Of a stretch of 64,000 nt of DNA, positions 43,079-52,578 are shown piece after piece. A program made the position numbers and the translations under genes. Position 1 is the stretch's first letter. Every line of letters starts with the position of its first letter. The stretch covers positions 108,719-172,718 of the forward strand of contig NZ_BAAACP010000004.1 in NCBI RefSeq assembly GCF_039521565.1, in the 5' to 3' direction. The notes under the pieces are model-generated. The model searched no databases. It was not told where the DNA came from and worked only from the letters and a program-made list of their open reading frames with translations. Source of the DNA: Paraclostridium tenue. GTDB lineage: Bacteria > Bacillota > Clostridia > Peptostreptococcales > Peptostreptococcaceae.

Positions 43079-43300
43079 ATGACAAAAAAGCCTTTAGTAA
43101 GTAACGCAAAAGAAGCATTAAATCAAATGAAGTTAGAAATTGCAGGAGAGTTAGGAATTCCAAGTGCTCATGTAAATGGTGCTAATAGGACTTCTTATGA
43201 AGCTGGGGCTATGGCTGGAAGTTTAGGTGCTATGATGAGTAAAAAATTAGTACAAATGGGAGAAGAACAATTAATTAAAGAATACAATAGCAAAAAGTAA
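43079..43300 (+). CDS. Alpha/beta-type small acid-soluble spore protein
   Basis: The 73-residue protein has the SASP layout: KEALNQMKLEIAGELGI with the GPR protease site (E-IA), NRTSYEAGAMAGSLGAMMSKKLVQMGE. It coats and protects DNA in the spore. ATG 43079 lies 8 bases after AAGGAGG; an in-frame ATG at 43052 is upstream of that site. A CATAATA box at 43019-43025 fits the -10 of forespore sigma-G promoters. Confidence 0.96.
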   Translation: MTKKPLVSNAKEALNQMKLEIAGELGIPSAHVNGANRTSYEAGAMAGSLGAMMSKKLVQMGEEQLIKEYNSKK

Positions 43301-43306
43301 AAAGAT

Positions 43307-43342
43307 AAAGCATTGAACTAAATTATAGTTCAATGCTTTTAT
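43307..43342 (+). terminator. Intrinsic terminator after the SASP gene
   Basis: AAAGCATTGAACTA/TAGTTCAATGCTTT with 5-base loop. Confidence 0.9.
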
Positions 43343-43471
43343 TTATAAAAAATTTATATAATAAAATAAAATTTAAACAAATAAGTTGTAAAAATTGATA
43401 TAATATTACTTGACATTAGTTATTTAGACAAAGATAAAATATAAAAATTGGGTAAGATTTGGGGGAGAAAG

Positions 43472-45433
43472 ATGCGAAGGTATGGGGATAAATTATTATT
43501 TCCTTTTTTAACTATTATGTTTTATTTAACATCTTTTAGCATAGTAAGTGCACAGCAATATAAAAGTTGGAAAAATGTTTTGTATATAAGCTCGTATAGT
43601 CCTAATTATGAAACTTTTTCAGATCAGTTGGAGGGCATAAAAGATGGAATAGAAAAAGATGTTAATATACAAATGGAGTATATGGATTCAAGAAGATTTT
43701 TAGATGAAGAAAACGTTAATAAATTTTATGAACTACTTAAGTATAAGCTAGAAAATAATAAAAAATATGATGTTATAATTTTAGCAGATGATCAAGCACT
43801 TGAATTTGGATTAAGGTATAAAAAAGAATTATTTAAAGATACTCCAATTGTATTTTTAGGTGTGAGTTCACCTGATAGAATTAAAAAAGCTAACAAAGAA
43901 GAAAATATATATGGAGTAACAGAAGATACTTCTATACAAGAAAATATAGAATTAATAGATAAGTTGCATAAAGGAAAAAATATAAATGTTATATCAGATG
44001 CATCATCAAATCATTTGAATGAACAATATGATTTTAAAAAAATGCGTGAAAAAAATAAAAATATTAATTTTATAAGTATGTCTTTATACAATATGACATT
44101 TGAAGAGCTAGGCAAAAAATTAAAAAATTTAGATAATAATGATGTAGTACTAGTAATATATTCTTATGTAGATAAAATGGGAACTCTAAAATCTATAAAA
44201 GAATCTTATGAATTTATAAAGAAAAATGCAAATGTACCTATATATTCAGTTATGGATTATGGGACTCAATGTGGTTTTGTTGGGGGAAGAGTAGTAAGTC
44301 ACTATGACCAAGGTAAAATAGCAGGATTGATGGCTAAAGATATACTTCAAGGTAAAAAGCCTAAGGAAAAAATTATTGATGGATATAAAATAAATAAATT
44401 TGTATTTGACTATGATCAATTAAGAGATAATAGAATAAGTAAAAAAGACTTACCAAAAGACTCTATAGTAATAAATACACCTATAGATATTATATATAGA
44501 TACAGAGAAATAATATACACTAGTGTGGGGTTAATAATAAGTTTAGTCATAGTAGTGATTTCATTTATATTATATACAATAAGAAAACTACATTATGAAA
44601 AAGAATTAATAAAAGCAAAAGAATTAGCTGAAAGTATGAATAAATCACAAAGTAATTTTATATCAAATATAAGTCATGAATTAAGAACTCCAGTAGCTGT
44701 AATAATGTCTGCTAATCAAATATTAGATATGAATATGAAAAAAGTACAAAATAATTATTCCGAAAGTAATAATGAAAAAATAGATATAATAAAGCAAAAC
44801 TGTAACAGACTACTAAGGCTTACAAATAACATAATAGATATTGCAAAAGTAGATTCAGGATTTATGAATTTAAAATTAAGAAATATAGATATTATAATTT
44901 TATTAGAAAGTATTACTATGTCAGTTATACCATATGCTACTAGTAAAAATATAGATATAATATTTGATACAAGTGATGAAGAATGCATAATGAGCGTAGA
45001 TCCAGATAAGATAGAAAGAATAGTTTTAAATTTAATCTCAAATGCAATTAAATTTTCAAAAGATAATATGACCATATATGTAAGCGTTTATGTTGACAAA
45101 ATAGAAAATTTATTAACTTTTTCTGTAAAGGACAATGGAATTGGAATAGATGAAAGTCATTTAGAAAAAATATTTGAGCGATTTGCTCAAGTAGAAGATA
45201 CAATGATAAGAAGAAATGAAGGTAGTGGAATTGGATTATCTCTTGTAAAAATATTTACAAGCTTGCATGGAGGAGATATAGAAGTTAAGTCTAAGGTTAA
45301 TGAGGGTAGTGAGTTTATAATTAGACTACCTATAAATGTATTAGAAGATGAAGAAGTAGTAAATTGTGAATTATATTATGATGATACAACAAATTCAAAG
45401 ACTGCTTTAGAATTTTCTGATATAGAATTTTAA
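43472..45433 (+). CDS. Sensor histidine kinase with extracellular binding-protein domain (first)
   Basis: A 653-residue protein: signal/anchor helix (about 1-28), an ABC-substrate-binding-like sensor outside the cell (about 32-330: VLYISSYSPNYETFSDQLEGI, VIILADDQALEFG, GGRVVSHYDQGKIAGLMAKDIL), a membrane helix (about 347-369), a dimerisation domain with the phosphorylated His402 in NISHELRTPVAV, and an ATPase domain (NLISNAIKFSKDN, DNGIGIDESHLEKIFERF, EGSGIGLSL). No response regulator gene is next to it. ATG 43472 after GGGGGAG is preferred over TTG 43448. It ends ALEFSDIEF, a tail shared with the kinase at 52910. Confidence 0.9.
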   Translation: MRRYGDKLLFPFLTIMFYLTSFSIVSAQQYKSWKNVLYISSYSPNYETFSDQLEGIKDGIEKDVNIQMEYMDSRRFLDEENVNKFYELLKYKLENNKKYDVIILADDQALEFGLRYKKELFKDTPIVFLGVSSPDRIKKANKEENIYGVTEDTSIQENIELIDKLHKGKNINVISDASSNHLNEQYDFKKMREKNKNINFISMSLYNMTFEELGKKLKNLDNNDVVLVIYSYVDKMGTLKSIKESYEFIKKNANVPIYSVMDYGTQCGFVGGRVVSHYDQGKIAGLMAKDILQGKKPKEKIIDGYKINKFVFDYDQLRDNRISKKDLPKDSIVINTPIDIIYRYREIIYTSVGLIISLVIVVISFILYTIRKLHYEKELIKAKELAESMNKSQSNFISNISHELRTPVAVIMSANQILDMNMKKVQNNYSESNNEKIDIIKQNCNRLLRLTNNIIDIAKVDSGFMNLKLRNIDIIILLESITMSVIPYATSKNIDIIFDTSDEECIMSVDPDKIERIVLNLISNAIKFSKDNMTIYVSVYVDKIENLLTFSVKDNGIGIDESHLEKIFERFAQVEDTMIRRNEGSGIGLSLVKIFTSLHGGDIEVKSKVNEGSEFIIRLPINVLEDEEVVNCELYYDDTTNSKTALEFSDIEF

Positions 45434-45447
45434 TTTAATAAAATAAT

Positions 45448-45487
45448 TAAGAAGTATTGAGTTATGTAAGCTCAATACTTCTTTTGT
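45448..45487. terminator. Bidirectional intrinsic terminator
   Basis: AAGAAGTATTGAG/CTCAATACTTCTT with 8-base loop, between the convergent kinase and MATE genes. Confidence 0.88.
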
Positions 45488-45523
45488 TTTATTAAAAGCA
45501 CTAGATTTTTATAGTTTTGACTT

Positions 45524-46876
45524 TTATGCATTCATAGAGCAACACTCTGAAGCATTTAGATTATTAATTTTTCTAAAATAATCAATCATTAAAGGTACAC
45601 AAGCTGCAATCCAAGCAAAAGGCCCTGCTAAACAAACACCTGTATAACCAATTGCTAAAGGAAGAGTAAATGAAACTACAGTTCTTGCAACAAGTTCGCA
45701 GACTCCAGCCATCATAGGAGTAAAAGTATATCCCATACCTTGAAGTGAATTTCTATATATAAATATTAAACTAAGTGGTATAAAGAAAAATGAAACTGTA
45801 GTTAAATACTTCATAGAATAATCAATAACATTAGGGTCTGCATCTGATATAAATAATTTAACTAAGCTTTCTCCAAATACTACAAGCATAATTCCTGCAA
45901 CAATACCTATACCTATATTTATTATAGTACATTTTTTTACGCCTTCTTTTATACGCTCTATATTTAAAGCACCAAGGTTTTGTGCACAGTAAGTAGCCAT
46001 AGTCACTCCAAATGTTATACTAGGTTGCATAACAAGTTGCTCAACTCTAGAAGCAGCAGTATGTGCAGCAACGACAGTTGAACCAAATTCATTAACAGCA
46101 CCTTGAAGTATTATTGCACCAATAGCTGTTATTGAAAATTGAAGAGCCATTGGAATACCTATGTTTAAGTGCTTTTTAAAATAGTTAATATCAAATTTAA
46201 AGTGTTTTTTTTCTAATTTTAATATAGGAAACTTTTTAGATGTATAAATTAAACATAAAATTCCTGAGAAACCTTGTGAAATAACAGTAGCATAACCTGC
46301 ACCAGCTACTCCCATAGAGAAGTTAACTATAAAGACTAAATCTAGTAATATATTTAAAATAGATGCAACAATTAAAAAATATAGTGGAGTTTTGCTATCT
46401 CCAAGTGCACGAAGTACACTAGATATCATATTGTAGAAAAATGTTGCAAATATACCACCATAAATAACTATTATATAAGCATAAGAATCATCTATTATAT
46501 CACTGGGAGTTTTTATTGCATTTAAAAGTGGTTTGGCTGTAACCATACTTACAATAGTAATTAAAATTGCCATAATAATAGATAATATAATAGCACTACC
46601 TACTGCATATTTTACTCCCTCTTCATCATTTGCCCCAAATTTTTGTGAAACTAAAACAGAAAAACCAGATGTAAGTCCTAATACAAATCCAATTATTAAA
46701 AATACCATAGAACCTGTAGAACCAACAGCAGCAAGAGCTCTAACACCTAAAAAATTTCCAACTATTATAGTATCAACCATACTATAAAATTGTTGAAAAA
46801 TATTACCTATAAGTAATGGTATAGAGAAATATAAAATCAATTTTACTGGATTTCCAGTAGTCATATCCTGTGTCAT
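45524..46876 (-). CDS. MATE-family multidrug/cation antiporter
   Basis: The 450-residue protein has twelve helices in two six-helix halves, starting MTQDMTTGNPVKLILYFSIPLLIGNIFQQ, with the MATE signatures YSMVDTIIVGNFLGVRALAAVG and (second half) NEFGSTVVAAHTAASRVEQL. It expels drugs or other cationic compounds with Na+ or H+. I start at ATG 46876, 5 bases after AAAGGGG; an upstream in-frame ATG at 46897 lies before that site. Confidence 0.93.
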   Translation of the reverse strand: MTQDMTTGNPVKLILYFSIPLLIGNIFQQFYSMVDTIIVGNFLGVRALAAVGSTGSMVFLIIGFVLGLTSGFSVLVSQKFGANDEEGVKYAVGSAIILSIIMAILITIVSMVTAKPLLNAIKTPSDIIDDSYAYIIVIYGGIFATFFYNMISSVLRALGDSKTPLYFLIVASILNILLDLVFIVNFSMGVAGAGYATVISQGFSGILCLIYTSKKFPILKLEKKHFKFDINYFKKHLNIGIPMALQFSITAIGAIILQGAVNEFGSTVVAAHTAASRVEQLVMQPSITFGVTMATYCAQNLGALNIERIKEGVKKCTIINIGIGIVAGIMLVVFGESLVKLFISDADPNVIDYSMKYLTTVSFFFIPLSLIFIYRNSLQGMGYTFTPMMAGVCELVARTVVSFTLPLAIGYTGVCLAGPFAWIAACVPLMIDYFRKINNLNASECCSMNA

Positions 46877-47000
46877 AATGTCCCCTTTCATATACATAGA
46901 ATTTATTTATTTGCATATAATATCATTATTTAAATATTCATACAATAGATTATATTAAAGATAATGAAAATGATACTAAAATAAGCAATAAAAAAATAGT

Positions 47001-47029
47001 TTGACATAAAACTAATTTATTTATATAAT
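47001..47029 (+). promoter_or_regulatory. Promoter of the nitroreductase gene
   Basis: Consensus TTGACA, 17-base spacer, TATAAT, 40 bases before the start codon. Confidence 0.85.
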
Positions 47030-47069
47030 TAATTTGAAAATAAATTAGCTTTATAAAGGAGACAAAATA

Positions 47070-47708
47070 ATGACAGACTTAAGTTTTATATATAACCGTA
47101 AAAGTATAAGAAAATTCAAAGACACTAAGGTACCAAAAGAAGATATAATTGAACTATTAAAGGCAGCAACTTTTGCACCATCTGCAAAGCATCAACAAAA
47201 CTGGCACTTTGTTGTACTTCAAAATAAAGATATAATAGATAAAATGTCAGATATTGTAACTAAGAGTCATGAAAAAATAGGAGAGATAGCTAAAACTGAA
47301 AGAGATAAAAAAATACATATGAGTGTAATAAATTATTATACATGTTTTAAAAATGCTCCAGTAGTAGTATTAGTTTATGGCTGTGAATATAAAATGATAG
47401 AATATAAGATATTAAAAGAAAATAATGCTCCAAAAGAGATATTAGATGTTTTAGTATCACCACAATCAGGAGCTCAAAGTATAGGAGCAGCAGTTGAAAA
47501 CTTTTTATTAGCTGCAACTGAAATGGGATATGGAACTTGTTATATGACAGGTCCTACTCATGCTAAAACTGAAATAGAAAAGCTTATAGGATTTGAAAAG
47601 CCAGGATATGAATTAATGTCTATGATAGCTTTAGGCGTTGCTGAAGATAACCAACCAGCTCAACCACCTAGAAAGCCATTAGAAGATGTAACTACATTTA
47701 TAGATTAA
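47070..47708 (+). CDS. Nitroreductase family flavoprotein
   Basis: The 212-residue protein has the FMN-binding N-terminal pattern YNRKSIRKFKDTKVPKEDI, ATFAPSAKHQQNWHFVV and the later AVENFLLAATEMGYGTCYMTGP and IALGVAEDNQPAQPPRKPLEDV. It is an NAD(P)H-dependent, FMN-containing oxidoreductase; the natural substrate cannot be told. Strong promoter, AAAGGAGA ribosome binding site and own terminator make it a single unit. Confidence 0.93.
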   Translation: MTDLSFIYNRKSIRKFKDTKVPKEDIIELLKAATFAPSAKHQQNWHFVVLQNKDIIDKMSDIVTKSHEKIGEIAKTERDKKIHMSVINYYTCFKNAPVVVLVYGCEYKMIEYKILKENNAPKEILDVLVSPQSGAQSIGAAVENFLLAATEMGYGTCYMTGPTHAKTEIEKLIGFEKPGYELMSMIALGVAEDNQPAQPPRKPLEDVTTFID

Positions 47709-47752
47709 TAAAAAGCTCCCTAAATAAAATTAATATTTAGGGAGCTTTTTTA
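47709..47752 (+). terminator. Intrinsic terminator after the nitroreductase gene
   Basis: AAAAAGCTCCCTAAATA/TATTTAGGGAGCTTTTT with 7-base loop. Confidence 0.94.
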
Positions 47753-48291
47753 GTGAAAAGTATATTACAAAAAATAAATTTTATATAAAAAAATTTTATA
47801 ATATAGCTATATATAAAAAACAATGATATATTGTATACATAGACAACAAGATTAGACAAATAACAACAAATTAGTAAGAAATAATAAATTATGAAAAAGA
47901 TTGAATCATTTTAAGATATAGACATCAAAATAGGGGAACTATATAAGTTCCTCTTAACCCCCTAAAAATCCCTTATAAAAAATAATAAATATTTTCTTAA
48001 AAAAAGACTGTTAAATAACAGTCTTTTTTTATTTAAAAATTGTATTTAATCTTATTTTTAAATCTTATTTTAAATATGTAAATTTATTTTTGAAAAAAAA
48101 ACTTAGAAATTATATAATATTTATAGTAAATATTTCCATTTTCTAAAAGATATAATTTGGAGATTCAGGATTATGAAACTGCATATAGGGGTTTATGTAA
48201 AAATTTAATCTATTTAAATCAAAATAAGTTATAAAATTTATGAATTTAATTATATAGAGTAACTAATAAAAAGTTATTCAAAGGAGGGAAT
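47753..48291. other. Gap before the AgrB-like gene
   Basis: No supported protein frame. It holds a hairpin AGGGGAACT/AAGTTCCTCT near 47933-47956 and a complete terminator hairpin at 47998-48030, so an unrecognised short transcript may end there. An 11-codon frame at 48173 (MKLHIGVYVKI) has a weak ribosome binding site and is not convincing. Confidence 0.5.
47998..48030 (+). terminator. Terminator hairpin without an upstream gene
   Basis: AAAAAGACTGTT, loop AAAT, AACAGTCTTTTTTT. The nearest gene to the left already has its own terminator, so this one may end a small RNA starting after 47752. Confidence 0.7.
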
Positions 48292-48876
48292 ATGATTGAA
48301 TCACTTACTGACAAAATAGCATCGATTTTTGTAGTAAATACAAAAATCAATGAAAAAAAGTATGAAGTGTATAAAGCTAATATTAGAGCTTTAATATATC
48401 TAGTAGTAAGTGTAGTATCTGTAATATTAGTTGGTTTAATTTTAAAAAAAGTAATTCAAGGAATAATACTTTTATTATGCTATGTACTAATAAGAAAATT
48501 TGCTTATGGATACAAAAATAAAAACTACATAATACGATTAGCATTATTTTTATGTATATATATACTAACAATATATTTGAGTAATTATGAAGATATGACT
48601 ACTTACAAATCTTTGATTGGAACTTTTACAATGTTAAGTGTTGTTGGAATATTTATATTGTCTCCAGTTAATGATATAAAAAATCCGATTGAACTAAAAA
48701 AAGTAACTAAGTATAGAATCATATCGAGAATAATTGCTTTAATTGTTGCAATTTTTACACTAGGAATTTTAGAAATACATAATTTAGATGAATATGCTGC
48801 ATTTACAGCTAGTGCATTATTTTGGAGTGCTATAATGTTAGTTTTAGGAACTATAAAAAATTATATAAGGAGTTAA
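48292..48876 (+). CDS. AgrB-like membrane protein lacking catalytic residues
   Basis: The 194-residue protein has about five helices and the AgrB layout: amphipathic N-terminus (LTDKIASIFVVNTKINEKKYE), the segment RKFAYGYKNKNYIIR, and SPVNDIKNPIELKKVTKYR before the last helices. Active AgrB proteases that process the AgrD autoinducer have R-[RK]-x-A-G-G-x-H with a Cys seven residues after the His. Here Lys75 stands at the His position and Arg82 at the Cys position, so peptidase activity is not expected. No AgrD, AgrC or AgrA gene is nearby. ATG 48292 follows AAGGAGGG. Family assignment is by pattern and moderately sure. Confidence 0.72.
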   Translation: MIESLTDKIASIFVVNTKINEKKYEVYKANIRALIYLVVSVVSVILVGLILKKVIQGIILLLCYVLIRKFAYGYKNKNYIIRLALFLCIYILTIYLSNYEDMTTYKSLIGTFTMLSVVGIFILSPVNDIKNPIELKKVTKYRIISRIIALIVAIFTLGILEIHNLDEYAAFTASALFWSAIMLVLGTIKNYIRS

Positions 48877-48945
48877 ATTTTATATAAAACATAGTTATAA
48901 ATATTTTTGATGTTGTTAATTGTTTTAGAACTTATATTAAAATAA

Positions 48946-48980
48946 AAAATAAGACTACATTAATGTGGTCTTATTTTGTT
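48946..48980 (+). terminator. Intrinsic terminator
   Basis: AATAAGACTACAT/ATGTGGTCTTATT with one wobble pair, then TTTTG. Confidence 0.82.
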
Positions 48981-49111
48981 ATAATTTAATAGTGTGACAT
49001 TTAATATTATATTAAGTATAAAAAGTTTTAGGGGGGTATTGTGATAAGTTTTTAATTAAAATCTTATTAAAAAAATAAGATTTAAAGAATATTAAGGGGG
49101 AGAGGGTTTAA

Positions 49112-51340
49112 ATAAAAAAACTAACAAAGTATTGTCTAATAATACTGTTAATCATAGTATTGATTTTATTAATTGGGAAAATTTATATAAGTAAAGAAAA
49201 TCAACAGATAGTAAAAAATATAGAAAAACATTATGTAGATAATGAGAAATTAAGTGAGACATTTTTAAAAAAAGCTAAAAATAAAATTAATAAACAAAGT
49301 AAAAAGGAATCTAATGATTATTTTATTTTAGGTTATATTAGTCTAAACTATGATAAAAATGAAAAATTGGCTAAAAACTACTTTGAAAAGACACTAAGTA
49401 GTTTAAGTGAAAAAACAAATAGTTTTGCAAAAGTTTATAGTTACTATTATTTAGCTAAAGATGCTAAAAATAGTAAAAATATAGATAAAGCTATAGATTA
49501 TGCAAAAGAGAGTTTTGAAAGTTTAGATAAAAATCAATATGTTAAATATCAAAACATAATTTGGGAGACATTTGAATGTTTAATAGATACAGAAAAAGGA
49601 AGAGAATTAGCTTTAAAAAGTTATAATAAGATGAAAAACTACGAATATCTATTAAACAAAGAATCAAAACTTTATTTTTATAAAAAATTAGCAAAATTAA
49701 ATAAAATTTCATCTAAATATGTTTACTCTATGGAACATAGTTTAAGTGTTATAGATTTAGCGGAAAGATTAGGTAATGATGAAGAATTATATAGAGCAAT
49801 TATAGAAATGGCATTAGTAGCAAAGCAAACTGGACAATATAAACTTGCTTTAGGAATAATGGATTTTAATAAAAATATTAAAATAAAAAATAAAAGATCA
49901 GAAGCTGATTTAATTTTTTATAAATTTATAAATTTAGCAGAAATAGAAAGTCTATTAGAAAATAATGAAAAGGCTATAAATTATATAAACAAAATAGAAA
50001 ATTATGAAAAATATATAGATGAAAATAAACTTGATGACTTAAAAGCAGTTAAAAAAACAGTAGAAGCTGAATATTATTTAGAAAAAGAAAATTTTAAATT
50101 AGCTAACAAATATTTAAAAGAAGCCAAGTATCTTATAGATAATGATAAACAAAATTTTTATAAAAATAAAGAATTTATCTACTATAAGTCGTTGGCTAAA
50201 TTATATACAAAAGAAAAAAAGTATAATGAAGCAATAAATATTTATATTAATATTATAAATTTAGCACAAAAAACATTAGAACTAGAATATATAGAAACTT
50301 CTTTAGATGAATTGATAAATTTATACAATATAACTAATAATGGTGAAAAAGAATATGAAAATGGTATGGCGTTGCTAAAATTAAAAGATTATAAAAATAA
50401 TATATTTTCTAAACACTACTATGAAAATATAATATATAAATTTTGTAGTAAAAAACTTAGGAAAGAAAGCATTAATATAAAGATTACAAATGTGATTTTT
50501 AAGATATTGATATTAATATTAGCTACATTTATTTTTACATTTAATATTTATCCTAAAATTAGAAAATGTATAAACAGAAGAAAAATTAGAAACTATAGAA
50601 AAGAAAATAATTATATAATACATTATCAACCAATAGTAAATCCTAAGGAAAATGAAATTGTAGGATTTGAAGCATTAATTAGACTTAAACTAAACAATGA
50701 ACTTATAATGCCAAGTATAATTATAGATAATATTGAAAAATATGATATGATGGGTGAAATATCTATATGGATACTTAAAAAAATAATAAAAGATTATGAA
50801 AAGCTTAAAAAAATAGATAATTTATCAGAAAAGTTTTATGTTTCTATGAATATATCTTTAAAAGAAGTTGAAGATGATAATATATTAGGTCGATTTAAAG
50901 AAATAATAAAAAATTCAAATATAAAAGAAAAATCCATATGTATAGAGATTACTGAAAACAATTCTTATAAAGATCAAAAAAAAGCAAAGGAAAATATAGA
51001 AAAGCTTAGAAAATATGGATTTTTAGTTGCATTAGACGATTTTGGAGTAGAGTATTCAAATATATCTATACTAGGGCAATTTAAATTTGATATTATTAAA
51101 CTTGATAAATATTTTATTGATAACATTCACGAAACAGATATTAGTAAAACTGTTATAGAAGTTTTTGATTATTTATCTTGTATGAAAGAAAAAAATATAG
51201 TAATTGAAGGAGTAGAGGAACAATATCAAGTTGATTTTATAAAGGATACCTCATCTAATAAATTTTACGTACAAGGTTATCTTTATAGTAAACCTTTAGA
51301 ACTTGATGATTTAAAGAATTTTAAATTAAATATAAACTAA
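49112..51340 (+). CDS. Membrane-bound TPR-EAL protein, probable c-di-GMP phosphodiesterase
   Basis: About 742 residues: N-terminal helix, a long helical TPR-like sensor region (about 45-440), a second membrane helix (about 460-485) and an EAL domain (about 500-740). The EAL part keeps the catalytic set: FEALIRLK, MNIS, IEITEN, LDDFGVEYSN, IKLDK, EGVEE and VQGYLYSKP, so it should hydrolyse cyclic di-GMP. The start is odd: AAGGGGGAGAGG is followed by ATA at 49112 opening KKLTKYCLIILL, a proper membrane anchor. The first conventional codon, TTG 49160, has no ribosome binding site and cuts into the helix. The extreme Lys/Asn bias matches the neighbouring kinases. Confidence 0.85.
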   Translation: MKKLTKYCLIILLIIVLILLIGKIYISKENQQIVKNIEKHYVDNEKLSETFLKKAKNKINKQSKKESNDYFILGYISLNYDKNEKLAKNYFEKTLSSLSEKTNSFAKVYSYYYLAKDAKNSKNIDKAIDYAKESFESLDKNQYVKYQNIIWETFECLIDTEKGRELALKSYNKMKNYEYLLNKESKLYFYKKLAKLNKISSKYVYSMEHSLSVIDLAERLGNDEELYRAIIEMALVAKQTGQYKLALGIMDFNKNIKIKNKRSEADLIFYKFINLAEIESLLENNEKAINYINKIENYEKYIDENKLDDLKAVKKTVEAEYYLEKENFKLANKYLKEAKYLIDNDKQNFYKNKEFIYYKSLAKLYTKEKKYNEAINIYINIINLAQKTLELEYIETSLDELINLYNITNNGEKEYENGMALLKLKDYKNNIFSKHYYENIIYKFCSKKLRKESINIKITNVIFKILILILATFIFTFNIYPKIRKCINRRKIRNYRKENNYIIHYQPIVNPKENEIVGFEALIRLKLNNELIMPSIIIDNIEKYDMMGEISIWILKKIIKDYEKLKKIDNLSEKFYVSMNISLKEVEDDNILGRFKEIIKNSNIKEKSICIEITENNSYKDQKKAKENIEKLRKYGFLVALDDFGVEYSNISILGQFKFDIIKLDKYFIDNIHETDISKTVIEVFDYLSCMKEKNIVIEGVEEQYQVDFIKDTSSNKFYVQGYLYSKPLELDDLKNFKLNIN

Positions 51341-51374
51341 AAAGATGTAGCTTTTAAAAGCTACATCTTTTTAG
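51339..51374 (+). terminator. Intrinsic terminator after the EAL gene
   Basis: AAAAAGATGTAGCTTTT with its exact complement and T-run. Confidence 0.93.
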
Positions 51375-51405
51375 TTTATGTGTAATTTATGAATTGAAAA
51401 GAAAA

Positions 51406-51433
51406 TGATAATCCATATCATTTATGTTATAAT
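51406..51433 (+). promoter_or_regulatory. Fur-like box and -10 element of the symporter gene
   Basis: TGATAATCCATATCA (51406-51420) matches 12 of 15 positions of the Fur 7-1-7 consensus and is a near palindrome; TATAAT follows at 51428-51433. The box covers the place of the -35 element, so binding would block the promoter. Confidence 0.5.
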
Positions 51434-51458
51434 ATGAATTATGAAAGGAGCTTATAAT

Positions 51459-52427
51459 ATGGAAAATGTAAATAAATTTCAAAGTTTTATAATATTATTT
51501 ATGGTTTTTATAGGAATAATATTAGGTCAGATAGATTTATTACAAACATACTCAGAGTATTTAATAATGCCTTCTTTAATGGTAATGTTATTTTTAGTAT
51601 TTATACAAATTCCAATAAAAAATATAACTGAATCATTTAAAAATATAAAATTTACACTAACATCTATTTGTATAAATTTTATATGGACACCTATTTTAGT
51701 ATTTATACTTGGAAGAATATTTTTAAATAACAATCCAGATTTATTAATAGGTTTTGTAATGCTTATGGTAACACCGTGTACTGATTGGTATTTAATTTTT
51801 ACTGGAATAGCTAAAGGAAATGTAGCATTAGGGGCATCTATATTGCCTTTAAATTTAATACTTCAATTAACTTTACTTCCAGTTTATGTATTCTTAATTG
51901 GACGATCAAGTGTTCAAATGGATGTTTTAAATCTTTTAAATGGAGTAATTGTAAGTTTAATAATACCTCTTTTTGGAGCTTTAATATATAGAAAGTTGGC
52001 TATAAGTAAAAAGGGAATAGATTATTTTGAGAAAAATATAGTTTCAAAAGCCTGCGATTACCAAGGTTACTTTTTAAATATAGCTATAGTTTTTATGTTT
52101 GCATCACAAGGAAAAATACTTCTTAAAAATCCTCAGATACTTTTACAATTATTAATACCTGTATTATTATTTTTTATAATAAATTTAATTGTTGGACAAT
52201 TTGTAGGAAGAAAACTAAATTTAAGTCATGAAGATAATGTATCTTTAAATTTAACTACATTAGCTAGAAATTCACCTATAGCTCTTGCAATAGCTGTAGC
52301 GACATTTCCTAACAAACCACTTATATCACTTGCTCTTATAATAGGACCATTAATAGAATTACCTGTACTTTTTATAGTATCTAAAATCTTACTAAACATA
52401 AACCAAGAAGATAAAACTTTAAATTAA
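51459..52427 (+). CDS. Bile acid:sodium symporter / arsenite-permease-like transporter
   Basis: The 322-residue protein has about ten helices and the BASS/Acr3-type motifs VMLMVTPCTDWYLIFTGIAKGN and, near the end, LARNSPIALAIAVATFPNKPLISLALIIGPLIELP. The PCT motif and the Asn-Ser-Pro region hold the ion sites of this fold. The substrate may be an organic anion or arsenite; no ars genes are nearby. I start at ATG 51459, 9 bases after AAAGGAG. A Fur-like box sits on the promoter. Confidence 0.82.
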   Translation: MENVNKFQSFIILFMVFIGIILGQIDLLQTYSEYLIMPSLMVMLFLVFIQIPIKNITESFKNIKFTLTSICINFIWTPILVFILGRIFLNNNPDLLIGFVMLMVTPCTDWYLIFTGIAKGNVALGASILPLNLILQLTLLPVYVFLIGRSSVQMDVLNLLNGVIVSLIIPLFGALIYRKLAISKKGIDYFEKNIVSKACDYQGYFLNIAIVFMFASQGKILLKNPQILLQLLIPVLLFFIINLIVGQFVGRKLNLSHEDNVSLNLTTLARNSPIALAIAVATFPNKPLISLALIIGPLIELPVLFIVSKILLNINQEDKTLN

Positions 52428-52578
52428 GCTTTTTATAAAATGACGTGTATTTTAGACTATTAAATAAAAGTATATAATTTTATAGGGGATATATTTATAG
52501 AGCTTACATTAGTGATTTGACTTAAAAATAAAGGGTATATTTATAATTATAAATTACTACAGATTGGAGATGTTCAAG

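Noticed and set aside
48173..48208. 11-codon frame as an AgrD-type peptide
   Set aside because: It lacks the amphipathic leader, the Cys/Ser ring residue and the acidic tail of AgrD, and its ribosome binding site is weak.
49020..49110. Cyclic di-GMP riboswitch before the EAL gene
   Set aside because: None of the conserved GEMM pieces is present; only an AAATCTTATT/AATAAGATTT stem is seen.
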